Below, piece by piece: positions 7,806 to 16,435 of a DNA stretch of 64,000 nt. Positions within the stretch are counted from its first letter, which is position 1; each line of letters begins with the position of its first letter. A model generated the notes under the pieces. The model worked only from the letters and a program-made list of their open reading frames with translations. It did not search any database and was not told the origin of the DNA. Where the stretch lies: the NCBI RefSeq assembly GCF_001613505.1, contig NZ_BDCM01000008.1:1-64000 (forward strand), written 5' to 3'. The translations under genes were made by a program, and so were the position numbers. Origin of the DNA: Nocardia mikamii NBRC 108933. GTDB lineage: Bacteria; Actinomycetota; Actinomycetes; Mycobacteriales; Mycobacteriaceae.

Positions 7806-9101
7806 TCAGGCGGCGGGAGCGGTGCGAGTGGCGCCGCACAGCAACGTCGCGCGGGAATGCGCGTGTGCGGCACGAATTCCCACGCGCGCGACCACCGGCG
7901 GCGGCATCCAGATCAGGTCGCGAACACAGGCCGACAACCGGCTCTTGGTCATCCCCTCGAGCGTGATCTCGCCGTCGGCGCGGCCCTGATCGACGACGCT
8001 CGCGATCTGCCGGGCACGCCGGCGCAGAACCTCGATCACGTCGCTGGTGTCGGGGGGAGTGGAGCGGAACCAGGCGCGCTGGATCGCGAACTCGAGGTCG
8101 AAACGCCGCAGCGCGTTGAGATTGATCCAGGTGAGCGCGTCGAGCTTGGCGACGGCGGAGCTGTCGGTGGTGACCACGGCGGCGTAGGCGCGCGAGATCT
8201 CGTCGTGGAACGACCCCATGATCGAATCCAGCAGCGCCTGTTTCGATTCCACGGTTCGGTACACGCTGCCCGCGCCCATTCCGGCGGCGGTGGCGATATC
8301 GCGCATGGTGGTCGCCTCGTAACCGCGGCGGGCGAATTCCACTCGCGCCACCGCGCGCAGCCGGGCGGTGCGGTCGTCGTCGCCGGTGTCGTCGGGAGCC
8401 GCCCAGGTGGCGATGGTGTCGTGCGCGGCGCGCAGGGCCGCCGAGCGATCGAGTGCGGCGGGAGAGGCCGGCTCGGCGGGCAGGCCGTCGAGCAGCAGGC
8501 GGCACACCACGGTCGCGACGCGGTCGGCGGAATTCTCGCGATGCAGGACCGACAGGCCGATGTGCAGCATGGTCTGGCACAACTGTTCGGCCAGCACCGA
8601 CCGATCCACGGTGGCGGCGAGGTATCCGTGCGCGGCGCCGGCGTCGAGCAGGGCGCGCATCGCCGCGATCGGGGCGGTCGGCGGATCGGCGGCCAGGGCG
8701 ATCAGCGCGGTCCCGGCGCCGGTGTGTGGTTCGTAGATCGACAACTGCAGTGCCGCACGGTGTTCCAGGGCGCAGGCGGCGAGGGCGGTGGCGTACCCGT
8801 TCACGACATCGAAGGCGCCGTCGGCGCTCGTGATCGCAGACGGCGGCGGTGCGGACCGGGCCACGGCATCCAGTGCGGCGTGATAGCGCTCGAGCAGTTC
8901 GACCGCGATCGCTTCCTTCGAATCGAAGTGGTGGTACAGACTGCCGGGCAGAATGCCGGAGGCGTCGGCGACATCCTTCACGTTCGTCCCGGCGTATCCG
9001 GCCGAAGCGAACAGGTCCGCGGCCGCGCGCAGGATCTCCGACCGTCGTGCGCTGTCGGCGCGGGCGGCGGCCGGCGCGGCGGGGGTCCGGGTTCGGGGCA
9101 T
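7806..9101 (-). CDS. tandem TetR-family regulator (two complete TetR units)
   Basis: A 431-residue protein, about twice the usual TetR length. The first HTH lies around 37-58 (TNVKDVADASGILPGSLYHH) and a second around 263-284 (ATTMRDIATAAGMGAGSVYR), each followed by its own helical ligand-binding-like region. It lies between mmsA (72 bp upstream) and the amidohydrolases on the same strand and so probably controls this catabolic block. A fused dimer would allow two different DNA half-sites or ligands. Nothing suggests an assembly error: the frame is continuous and GC pattern uniform. Confidence 0.88.
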   Translation of the reverse strand: MPRTRTPAAPAAARADSARRSEILRAAADLFASAGYAGTNVKDVADASGILPGSLYHHFDSKEAIAVELLERYHAALDAVARSAPPPSAITSADGAFDVVNGYATALAACALEHRAALQLSIYEPHTGAGTALIALAADPPTAPIAAMRALLDAGAAHGYLAATVDRSVLAEQLCQTMLHIGLSVLHRENSADRVATVVCRLLLDGLPAEPASPAALDRSAALRAAHDTIATWAAPDDTGDDDRTARLRAVARVEFARRGYEATTMRDIATAAGMGAGSVYRTVESKQALLDSIMGSFHDEISRAYAAVVTTDSSAVAKLDALTWINLNALRRFDLEFAIQRAWFRSTPPDTSDVIEVLRRRARQIASVVDQGRADGEITLEGMTKSRLSACVRDLIWMPPPVVARVGIRAAHAHSRATLLCGATRTAPAA

Positions 9102-9172
9102 CTGCTCAGTGTGACCGATATGCCCGCGTGCGGGTGGTGGTGACCCGGTCCGGGTGAGCTGGGCGCGGGGCC

Positions 9173-10711
9173 TCAGTCGTTGCGCGGGAAGCCCAGATTC
9201 AGCCCGCCGTGGCTGGGATCGAGCCAGCGGCTGGTCACGGCCTTGGTGCGGGTGAAGAAGTGCACGCCCTGCACGCCGTGCGCGTGGGTGTCACCGAACA
9301 GTGAGTTCTTCCAGCCGCCGAAACTGTAGTAGGCCATGGGAACCGGGATGGGCACGTTGATGCCGACCATCCCGACCTCGGCCTCGTACTGGAAGCGCCG
9401 CGCCGCGCCGCCGTCGTTGGTGAAGATCGCGGTGCCGTTGCCGTACGGATTGCCGTTGATCAGGTCGAGGGCCTGCTCGTATCCGTCGACCCGCACCACC
9501 GAGAGGACCGGTCCGAAGATCTCCTCGCGATAGGCGGCCATCCCCGGAGTCACGTGGTCCAGCAGCGTCGGTCCGAGCCAGAAGCCTTGGGACACATCGA
9601 TATCGGCGTCGGCGGTGCCGATCGCGCCGCGACCGTCGACGACGACGCGGGCGCCTTCGGCCTCGGCCGTGTCGATGGCGGCCGCCACCTTGTCGCGGTG
9701 CGCGCGGGTAACCAGCGGACCCATATCGGCGTCGCCGTGCCCGTCGCCGAGGCGCAGGCCGCGCGTCCGCTCGGCCACCCGGGCCACGAGATCGTCGGCG
9801 ATATTCCCGACCGCGACCGCCACCGAGATCGCCATGCAGCGTTCCCCGGCCGAACCGTATCCGGCATTGACCAACGCGTCCGCGGCCAGGTCCAGATCGG
9901 CGTCGGGAAGGATCACCGCGTGATTCTTGGCGCCGCCGAGGGCCTGCACCCGTTTACCGGTCGCGGCGGCGGTGGCGTAGACGTACTCGGCGATCGGAGT
10001 CGAGCCCACGAAGGAGACCGCCTTGATCGCCGGGTCCAGCAACAGCGCGTCCACGGCCTCCTTGTCACCCTGCACGACAGTGAAGACGCCGGGCGGAAGT
10101 CCGGCCTCGTCCCACAGCTTCGCCAGCCACAGCGCCGCCGACGGATCCTTCTCACTCGGCTTGAGCACGACGGTATTGCCGGTGGCCACGGCCAGCGGGA
10201 AGAACCACATCGGCACCATGGCGGGGAAGTTGAACGGCGAGATGATCGCGACCGGGCCCAGCGGCGCCCGCACCGAGTACGCGTCCACGCCGGTCGAGAC
10301 GTTCTGAGTGAAACCACCCTCTACCAGATGCGGTATGCCGCAGGCGAATTCGACCACTTCCTGACCGCGGGAGACCTCGCCGAGGGCGTCGGAGAACACC
10401 TTCCCGTGCTCGGCGGTGATCAGTCCGGCCAGTTCGGATCTGCGGGCGTCGAGCAGTTCACGGAAGCGGAACATGATCGAGGTGCGCCGCGTCAGGGAGG
10501 TGTCGCGCCAGCCGGGGAAGGCGGCCGCCGCGGACTCGACGGCGGCGCGGACCTCCTCACGTCCGGCCATGGCGACGGTCCCGGTGACCCGGCCGGTCGC
10601 GGGGTCGGTCACCGGAGCGGTGCGCGCGGCGACGCCGGGCCGGATCCCGCCGTCGATCCAATGGCCGATGTGCGCGACGTCGGTGGTGGTGGGTTCGATC
10701 GTGCCGGTCAC
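9173..10711 (-). CDS. mmsA: CoA-acylating methylmalonate-semialdehyde dehydrogenase
   Basis: A 512-residue aldehyde dehydrogenase of the MmsA class. The catalytic Cys is Cys292 in GERCMAIS; the usual general-base Glu of ALDHs is replaced by the GGAKNH segment (about 259-264), the mark of CoA-acylating MmsA enzymes. ISPFNFPAMVPMWF also fits. It converts methylmalonate or malonate semialdehyde to propionyl- or acetyl-CoA in valine, inositol or branched-acid breakdown. The GTG start at 10711 overlaps the stop of the upstream 72-aa gene (GTGA), so the two are coupled. Location beside a B12 mutase suggests a role in branched-chain acyl catabolism. Confidence 0.93.
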   Translation of the reverse strand: MTGTIEPTTTDVAHIGHWIDGGIRPGVAARTAPVTDPATGRVTGTVAMAGREEVRAAVESAAAAFPGWRDTSLTRRTSIMFRFRELLDARRSELAGLITAEHGKVFSDALGEVSRGQEVVEFACGIPHLVEGGFTQNVSTGVDAYSVRAPLGPVAIISPFNFPAMVPMWFFPLAVATGNTVVLKPSEKDPSAALWLAKLWDEAGLPPGVFTVVQGDKEAVDALLLDPAIKAVSFVGSTPIAEYVYATAAATGKRVQALGGAKNHAVILPDADLDLAADALVNAGYGSAGERCMAISVAVAVGNIADDLVARVAERTRGLRLGDGHGDADMGPLVTRAHRDKVAAAIDTAEAEGARVVVDGRGAIGTADADIDVSQGFWLGPTLLDHVTPGMAAYREEIFGPVLSVVRVDGYEQALDLINGNPYGNGTAIFTNDGGAARRFQYEAEVGMVGINVPIPVPMAYYSFGGWKNSLFGDTHAHGVQGVHFFTRTKAVTSRWLDPSHGGLNLGFPRND

Positions 10712-10926
10712 GACCGCACCCCCGCGTGCACACCGGTCATGGTGGTCAGCGGCGCCGCGCCGTACCAGCCGCAGGGCAGGCCGCAGCTGGCGGTGATCTC
10801 GATCTCGCGGCGGTGATCGGCGAAAGTGCGGACGGTGCGGACCGCCTCCGCGGCATAGCCGCAGCGCGGGCAGGTGCCGAAATAGTCCAGTATCTGGCGG
10901 ACCGCGATATCGACGGGCGGCTGCAT
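10708..10926 (-). CDS. 72-aa protein with two Cys pairs (zinc-ribbon-like)
   Basis: A small protein with CPRCGY near residue 19 and CGLPCGW near residue 48, a layout expected for a zinc ribbon or a thiol pair. ATG at 10926 follows a good ribosome-binding site (GGAGGT). Its stop overlaps the GTG start of mmsA. I do not recognise the family; the tight coupling suggests an accessory role to the dehydrogenase or the pathway. No membrane segment or signal peptide. Confidence 0.7.
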   Translation of the reverse strand: MQPPVDIAVRQILDYFGTCPRCGYAAEAVRTVRTFADHRREIEITASCGLPCGWYGAAPLTTMTGVHAGVRS

Positions 10927-10974
10927 CGGTACCTCCGGGGTAACGAGTCGAGTTGTGCGGGGCGGGAAAGAATC

Positions 10975-11214
10975 TCGGCGGCATCGACCCTGCCGCGCGG
11001 ATCGCGCGCCGAGTGGGGCAGTGCGGACCCGCCGGCCGTATTCGCCACCGCGGTAGGGACGGTGCCGGGCAGTTTCGGATGCGGTTGCGCGATCTCGGCC
11101 AGCAGCACGATATTCGCGCCCCGGGCGGCCGGCGGTGACCGCGACGGCGAGGCCGATCCCGCGGCTTGCGCCGGAGACGGCCACCGTGCGGCCGGCCAAC
11201 GGAGATGCGGGCAT
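10975..11214 (-). pseudogene. decayed short-chain dehydrogenase (HSDL2-like) fragment
   Basis: From ATG 11214 the minus strand encodes LAGRTVAVSGASRGIGLAVA, a typical SDR N-terminus with the TGxxxGIG nucleotide-binding motif (here SGASRGIG). Around 11130 the similarity jumps to another frame, which continues RGANIVLLAEIAQPHPKLPG, the next segment of HSDL2-type SDRs, and then AGGSALP before similarity ends near 10975. The catalytic part is absent. So this is a frameshifted and truncated remnant lying in the divergent region between the CxxC gene and the mutase genes. Confidence 0.75.
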
Positions 11215-11288
11215 GACGCTCCTCGAAGTCAGTCGTTCACCTTCGATGGTATTGGCATTCTCTTTTTTTGCAAGTAACGTATTCAAAG

Positions 11289-12866
11289 ATGAACGACGAC
11301 GTCCAGACCTCTTCCGGCATCCCGCTCGCCCCGGTCTACGGCCCGGGCGATCGCGTCGCCGAACCACCCCCGCCGGGCGAATATCCCTTCACCCGCGGCA
11401 ATTTCGGCACCGGCTACCGCGGGCGACTGTGGACCTTCCGGCAATACTCCGGTTTCGGCACCGCCGAGGAGTCCAACCGCCGCTACCGCTATCTGCTCGG
11501 TCAGGGCGGCACCGGACTGTCGGTGGCCCTGGATCTGCCGACCCAATGTGGTTACGACTCCGACGATCCCGAGGTGAGCGAGGAGGTCGGCCGGGTGGGC
11601 GTGGCCGTGGACACTCTCGCCGACGCCGAGATCCTGTTCGAGTCGATTCCGCTGGACGAGATCAGCACCAGTTTCACCATCAACGGCACCGCCGCGATCC
11701 TGCTGGCGTTCTACGTGGCCGCCGCCGAACGCAAGGGCGTCGCCCGCGCGCAACTGACCGGCACCATTCAGAACGACATCCTCAAGGAATACGCGTCGCG
11801 GGGCACCTGGATCTGGCCGGCGCAGCCCTCACTGCGGCTGATCGCCGACACGATCGAATTCTGTGCCGCCGAGGTGCCGCGGTTCAACGCGATCTCGGTG
11901 GCGGGGGCGCACTTTCGCGACGCGGGCGCGACCGCGGTGCAGGAGATGGCGTTCACCCTCGCAGACGGAGTCACCTACTGCGACACCGTGGTCGAGCGCG
12001 GCCGCATGAGTATCGACGAGTTCGCGCCGCAGATCTCCTTCTTCTTCTACACCCACGGCGACTTCTTCGAGGAGATCGCGAAATACCGTGCCGGACGGCG
12101 TCGCTGGGCCACGCTGGTGCGGGAACGCTACGGCGCCACGACCGACCGCGCGTCGATGTTCCGGTTCGGCTGCGTCTCCGGCGGCGCCTCGCTGTACGCA
12201 CCGCAGGCGCAGAACAATCTGGTGCGCGTGGCCTACGAGGCGATGGCCTCGGTCCTGGGCGGGGTGCAGTCGATGTTCACCGCCGCCTGGGACGAACCGT
12301 TCGCCCTGCCCAGCGAGGAATCGGCGACACTGGCGCTGCGCACCCAGCAGATCCTGGCCTACGAAACCGGCGTCACGCGGGTGGCCGATCCGCTGGGTGG
12401 CTCCTATTTCGTGGAGGCCCTCACCGATGCGACCGAAGAGCGGATCGCCGAGATCATGGCGGACCTCGACGCGCACGGCGGCATGGTCCGCTGCATCGAG
12501 GACGGCTATCTGCAGGGCCTGATCGCCGACGAGGCCTACCGCGCACACCAGGACATCGAATCCGGGGCGCGCCCGATCGTCGGGGTCAACCGATTCACCT
12601 CCGACGAACCCGCGCCCGAAATCGGCACCTACGAATTGGATGCCGCCGGAAGGGATCTGCAATTGAAGCGACTGGCCGAGGTCAAGGCCGACCGGGATTC
12701 CGGGGCGGTCGCCGCCACGCTGTCGGCGCTGTCGCGCGCCGCCGAGGGAGACGAGAATCTGATGCACCGGCTCATCGATTGCGCCAACGCCTACTGCACG
12801 GTGGGAGAGATGACCGCCGCACTGAAATCGGTGTGGGGCGAATTCCGCCAGCCGGTGGTGTTCTGA
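11289..12866 (+). CDS. B12-dependent acyl-CoA mutase, large subunit (methylmalonyl-CoA mutase type)
   Basis: A 525-residue catalytic subunit lacking the B12 domain, which is encoded separately just downstream. Family marks include RQYSGFGTAEESNRR and GTIQNDILKEY. By alignment with Propionibacterium MutB from memory, Tyr43 corresponds to Tyr89, Arg171 (SRGTWIWP) to Arg207, and His208 to His244. Retention of Tyr and Arg favours a dicarboxylic acyl-CoA (methylmalonyl- or ethylmalonyl-CoA) over isobutyryl- or 2-hydroxyisobutyryl-CoA, whose mutases carry Phe/Gln or Ile/Gln there. ATG 11289 is preferred to an upstream TTG. It is divergent from mmsA. Confidence 0.9.
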   Translation: MNDDVQTSSGIPLAPVYGPGDRVAEPPPPGEYPFTRGNFGTGYRGRLWTFRQYSGFGTAEESNRRYRYLLGQGGTGLSVALDLPTQCGYDSDDPEVSEEVGRVGVAVDTLADAEILFESIPLDEISTSFTINGTAAILLAFYVAAAERKGVARAQLTGTIQNDILKEYASRGTWIWPAQPSLRLIADTIEFCAAEVPRFNAISVAGAHFRDAGATAVQEMAFTLADGVTYCDTVVERGRMSIDEFAPQISFFFYTHGDFFEEIAKYRAGRRRWATLVRERYGATTDRASMFRFGCVSGGASLYAPQAQNNLVRVAYEAMASVLGGVQSMFTAAWDEPFALPSEESATLALRTQQILAYETGVTRVADPLGGSYFVEALTDATEERIAEIMADLDAHGGMVRCIEDGYLQGLIADEAYRAHQDIESGARPIVGVNRFTSDEPAPEIGTYELDAAGRDLQLKRLAEVKADRDSGAVAATLSALSRAAEGDENLMHRLIDCANAYCTVGEMTAALKSVWGEFRQPVVF

Positions 12867-13279
12867 TGCCCGCGCGCGTCCTGGTCGCCAAACCCGGGCT
12901 CGACGGCCACGATCGTGGCGCGAAGATCGTCGCGCGCACGCTGCGCGACGCCGGTTTCGAGGTCGTCTACACCGGTATCCGCCGCCGCGTCGAGGAGATC
13001 GTGTCGATCGCGGTGGCCGAGGATGTCGCGGTGGTGGGATTGAGCATTCTCTCCGGCGCACATCTCGGGCTCACCACCAAGGTGGTGGAGGGACTGCGCA
13101 CCGCCGACGCCGCCGATATCGCGGTCGTGGTCGGCGGCACCATTCCGCAGGCCGATGTGCCCAGACTCCTCGAGGCGGGCGCGGCCGCGGTGTTCCCTAC
13201 CGGCACCCCGCTGGATCAGCTGGTGAGTGAGATACGCGCGCTCACCGCGACGGTGGCGGGGCCGCCCGAGCCGAGATGA
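12866..13279 (+). CDS. B12-binding small subunit of acyl-CoA mutase
   Basis: A 137-residue Rossmann-like cobalamin-binding protein. It carries the base-off B12 signature D-x-H-x-x-G (Asp13, His15, Gly18 in GLDGHDRGAK), the serine loop LSILSG around 60-65, and GGTIP around 98-102. The start overlaps the large-subunit stop (TGATG), giving coupled synthesis. Together the pair forms a split mutase of the kind seen in archaeal methylmalonyl-CoA mutases and in HcmAB. No MeaB/ArgK GTPase chaperone gene is within the window. Confidence 0.92.
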   Translation: MPARVLVAKPGLDGHDRGAKIVARTLRDAGFEVVYTGIRRRVEEIVSIAVAEDVAVVGLSILSGAHLGLTTKVVEGLRTADAADIAVVVGGTIPQADVPRLLEAGAAAVFPTGTPLDQLVSEIRALTATVAGPPEPR

Positions 13280-13598
13280 CCGCGACCGCCCGCGCAGGTC
13301 ACGGCCGGGCGAAGCGCCGGCGTCACACCGGTCACGGACACACTCGCCCATGCGATCAGAGACGGGCGTTTCGGGCATTTCGGGCACTGAAGGTGGAGGA
13401 TAACCACCACGATGTGGCCCGGGACGGCGGCCTGTGATGAACTCGTGCCCGTATTCACAGGTTGAGCACGGTCCCGGCTGACATAGTCTGAGCAGGCGAG
13501 TTCTGTTCAGGGCAGTTTCGGCGCCGGTCGCTGTCCGGGCGATCGCCGGCGAGAACGAACGGAACCGCAGTCGGCAGGGGCAGTCGAGGAGGTCGGCC
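13280..13598. other. intergenic region without a supported gene
   Basis: About 320 bp between the mutase small subunit and the PP2C gene. Only short frames are present. A GTTTCGGGCATTTCGGGC direct repetition near 13367-13384 and the ribosome-binding site of the PP2C gene (GAGGAGG at about 13586-13592) are the only things noted. Confidence 0.5.
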
Positions 13599-14339
13599 GT
13601 GCACACAGCGGTGACGACGGCAATCACACGGCGTGAGTTGATGCGGCTCACGGGAATCACAGCGCATTCGGTCAGCCGGCGCGGCGGCCGATCGCTCAAC
13701 GCCGACGCGGTGTCGGGCTATATCGACTCCGCGGTCGGGCGCAGCGCCTTCGCCGTCGCCGACGGCATCGGCGATCATCTGCTGGCCGCGCGGGCGGCGC
13801 GCACCGTGGCGCAGGTCGCGGCGCGGGTGGCCGTCGGTGGCAGTGCGGCCGCCGGAATCCTTGCCGCGCAACAACAATTGCTGCGCGAATTTCCCGAACC
13901 CTCCGCCGACAGCGTGGTGGTCGTGGCCGTGTGCCCGACACCGGACCGCATCGACGGACCGTGTGATATCGCCTGGGTCGGCGACTGCCGGGCCTACCAC
14001 TGGAATGGGCGAGTGCTGCATCAGATCACCAGCGATCACACCGTCGCCGAGATGATGAACGCCCGCGGCGTCACCGTCGCGCCCCGGATGCACCACATGG
14101 TCACGACCTCGGCGCGGACCGTGCGGCCGGACGCGGTGGGCCACGGCATCACCGGCACGGGCACCGGCCGGTGGCTGCTCAGCACGGACGGGGTGCACAA
14201 GACCCTGGCGATGACCGAGATCAAGCAGATCCTCGCCGACGCCGACTCCGCGTCGACCGCCGCGGACGCTCTGGTCGAGGCGGCGATCACGGCCGGTGCC
14301 ACCGACAACACCACCGCACTGGTCTTCGATCACGGCTGA
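13599..14339 (+). CDS. PP2C-family serine/threonine protein phosphatase
   Basis: A 246-residue single-domain PPM phosphatase. The family motifs appear in order: RSLNAD (R-x-x-N-x-D), VADGIGD, GDCRAYHW (GDSRxY with Cys for Ser), LLSTDGVHK and GATDNTTAL, providing the acidic residues that bind Mn/Mg ions. GTG 13599 follows GAGGAGG. There is no membrane anchor, so it acts in the cytosol. No Ser/Thr kinase is adjacent. Its 3' end overlaps the convergent lycopene cyclase gene by 10 bp. Confidence 0.85.
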   Translation: MHTAVTTAITRRELMRLTGITAHSVSRRGGRSLNADAVSGYIDSAVGRSAFAVADGIGDHLLAARAARTVAQVAARVAVGGSAAAGILAAQQQLLREFPEPSADSVVVVAVCPTPDRIDGPCDIAWVGDCRAYHWNGRVLHQITSDHTVAEMMNARGVTVAPRMHHMVTTSARTVRPDAVGHGITGTGTGRWLLSTDGVHKTLAMTEIKQILADADSASTAADALVEAAITAGATDNTTALVFDHG

Positions 14340-15406
14340 CCGGCGGGCACCCCGGCCGCGGCTGCGGCCAGGACCCGGCGCAGCGGCCACGGCAACTCGC
14401 GAAACAGCGCGGCCATCGCGGCGGCGGTGCCGCGCAGATCGGTGCGCCCGGACAGGTAGGCGCGCTGCAGATGCGGTGGCAGGGCGAAGAAGGCGTCGAA
14501 GAACGCCGGAAGCTCGTGTGGCGGCAGCGCCAGCAGCGCCCGCAGTCCCGCCCTGCGCAGGGCGAACACCAGCCGCGCCGAAACCGGCCAGAGAGTCCGG
14601 CCGGTGGCGACGGCGTCGGCCGCGGCGAGGGCGGCGCCGACGCTGTAACCGGTCGCCGGATGCAACAGTCCGCCCGCCGCCCCGAAGACGCCGTCGCGGG
14701 CCCGGCCGCCCTCGACCGGGAAGCGCACCCGTTCGACCGGGGCGTCGGCACCGAATTCGATTCCCCGGCTGTGCAATCGCTGTTCCAGCCGGCGCCGCAA
14801 CTCGTCGAGGCCGATCGCCGGCCGCCCGGCCAGGCAGGTTTCCTCGAACAGCACTCGGCCCCCGCCCAGCGGGATCGTGTACAGGAACGACGCCGGTTCG
14901 GCGGCGCCGGCGCCGTTGTCGCGGGACCAGTCCATGAAGACGGCCGGTTCGCGATCACGGTGCAGCACAACGCCGTACGCGGTCTGCTCGGCTCGCCGCG
15001 CATCGCGGGCCAGTCCGCGCGCATCGACCACGCGGCGCGCGGTCAGGATCCGGCCCGAGGCCAGTCGCACCCGCTCGCCTCGGTCGATAGCCAGCACCCG
15101 GTCGGCGATCACCCGCACCCCGGACAGGTCCAGAGCGTCCTGCAGGGCGGCGGTGCCGAAAACCTGGTAGGCGCGGGGTATGCCGACTTCCCGCGTACCC
15201 CGGGCGAGCGGTCGCTCGACCGTCGCGGCCACGACCCGGGCCGGTAGCCAGTCCGGCAATTCGTCGGCCCAGCCGGCGTAGGTCGCGGGCCAGCGGCGCC
15301 ACGGATGCGGATCGATCGCGGTCACGGTGAGTCCGTGGACGGCCGCGCGATGCGCCAGCGCGCGCCCCGCCGGGCCGAGCCCGCAGACGATGAGATCGGC
15401 ACTCAT
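14330..15406 (-). CDS. lycopene cyclase (FAD-dependent, CrtY/CrtL type)
   Basis: A 358-residue flavoprotein. The N-terminal GLGPAGRALA is the dinucleotide-binding motif; AYGVVL, MDWS and FLYTIPLGGGRVLFEETCL are typical lycopene cyclase segments (the last contains the catalytic Glu-Glu), and GGLLHPATGYSV marks the C-terminal FAD-binding part. It would convert lycopene to beta- or gamma-carotene at the membrane. No other carotenoid gene (crtE, crtB, crtI) is in the window, so it would need products made elsewhere. It converges on the PP2C gene. Confidence 0.88.
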   Translation of the reverse strand: MSADLIVCGLGPAGRALAHRAAVHGLTVTAIDPHPWRRWPATYAGWADELPDWLPARVVAATVERPLARGTREVGIPRAYQVFGTAALQDALDLSGVRVIADRVLAIDRGERVRLASGRILTARRVVDARGLARDARRAEQTAYGVVLHRDREPAVFMDWSRDNGAGAAEPASFLYTIPLGGGRVLFEETCLAGRPAIGLDELRRRLEQRLHSRGIEFGADAPVERVRFPVEGGRARDGVFGAAGGLLHPATGYSVGAALAAADAVATGRTLWPVSARLVFALRRAGLRALLALPPHELPAFFDAFFALPPHLQRAYLSGRTDLRGTAAAMAALFRELPWPLRRVLAAAAAGVPAGQP

Positions 15407-15555
15407 GCGGCCATTGCAGCAGATCGACCGGCCGCGGTGTGCCCGCCCGTCGCATCACCGCAGGTGTGTCGGGTCCGGTAGGGTCGACCCACGATGCCCG
15501 GGGGGAGACCACGACCGCGGAGGGCGCTGCCCCGGGACGCGGAAGGTGGCAGCAG

Positions 15556-16416
15556 ATGACGTATCCCCCCGGACCCGGGCCGTACGGTTACGGCCCGCAA
15601 CAACCCCACGACGCGGGGTGGGGGCGCGACCCGAACCAGCCCGGCCCCGGCTGGGACGCGGCGCCCAGCGGGTGGGAGACACCGGCGTGGGATCAGCAGA
15701 TGCCCGCCCCGAACTGGGGGCAGCCCGCTCCCGGTGGCTACCCGCCGCCACCGCCGCCGAAGAACAACACCGGACTCATCGTCGGCATCGTCTTCGGTGT
15801 GATCGCGCTCCTGGTGATCGCGGGCGGCATCGTCGTGGTCGCGACCCGCGACTCCGGCGGCGACAACCAGGCCGCCGGAACCAGCACTCCCGCGCTCGTT
15901 CCCGCCACCACCGACTCCCGGAGCACCACCGCCGCACCCAGCACCAGTGCCAGTCCCGGGACCTCCGGTCACCTGAGCTATCAGGAATACGGGCACGACT
16001 GGAACTTCAAGGCCGGCGATGTGGAATTGCACGCCGACTGGGTGGAGGGGCGCGATCACCCCAGCTGCGCCGATATCGAGGTCGGCGGCAAGCTCACCTC
16101 GCTGGGCTGCCAGTACGCGGCGGAGATGGTGTACAAGGCCGAGGGCGGCTCGCTGATGCTGACCCAATTCATCGTCGGTATGTCGAGCAGCGAGAAGGCC
16201 GCGGCCGCACCGGACGCGTACACCGACGACGACCTGAAACTGCGGCCCGGCACCTACATCTCGAACTTCGCGACCGGCAAATGGAAGGACGACGCCGAAA
16301 AGCAGTTCCTGGTCATCACCTTCGCCACCGCCACCAGTTCGGTGGACGAGGACACCGTGAAGAAGTACCTGAAGTACCGGCACGGCGACATCCTCGGCGC
16401 CCTCGCCTTCCGCTGA
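15556..16416 (+). CDS. single-pass membrane protein with Pro/Gly-rich N-terminus
   Basis: A 286-residue protein. Residues 1-70 are Pro/Gly/Tyr/Trp-rich and disordered, followed by one membrane helix at about 72-95 (LIVGIVFGVIALLVIAGGIV), a Ser/Thr-rich linker, and an extracytoplasmic domain of about 150 residues with two Cys likely bridged. This layout is common among mycobacterial and nocardial envelope proteins of unknown role. ATG 15556 is chosen with GGAAGG upstream; an extension from 15439 looks non-coding. Function unknown. Confidence 0.8.
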   Translation: MTYPPGPGPYGYGPQQPHDAGWGRDPNQPGPGWDAAPSGWETPAWDQQMPAPNWGQPAPGGYPPPPPPKNNTGLIVGIVFGVIALLVIAGGIVVVATRDSGGDNQAAGTSTPALVPATTDSRSTTAAPSTSASPGTSGHLSYQEYGHDWNFKAGDVELHADWVEGRDHPSCADIEVGGKLTSLGCQYAAEMVYKAEGGSLMLTQFIVGMSSSEKAAAAPDAYTDDDLKLRPGTYISNFATGKWKDDAEKQFLVITFATATSSVDEDTVKKYLKYRHGDILGALAFR

Positions 16417-16435
16417 CCGGGGGCGGCCGTCCGGC

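Noticed and set aside
5155..7989. A 944-codon plus-strand frame opposite the amidohydrolases
   Set aside because: Antisense shadow: the minus-strand genes have clear family motifs, while this frame has biased composition and no recognisable domain.
10927..11288. Possible cobalamin riboswitch upstream of the B12 mutase
   Set aside because: I saw no B12-box-like sequence; the region is better explained by the SDR remnant.
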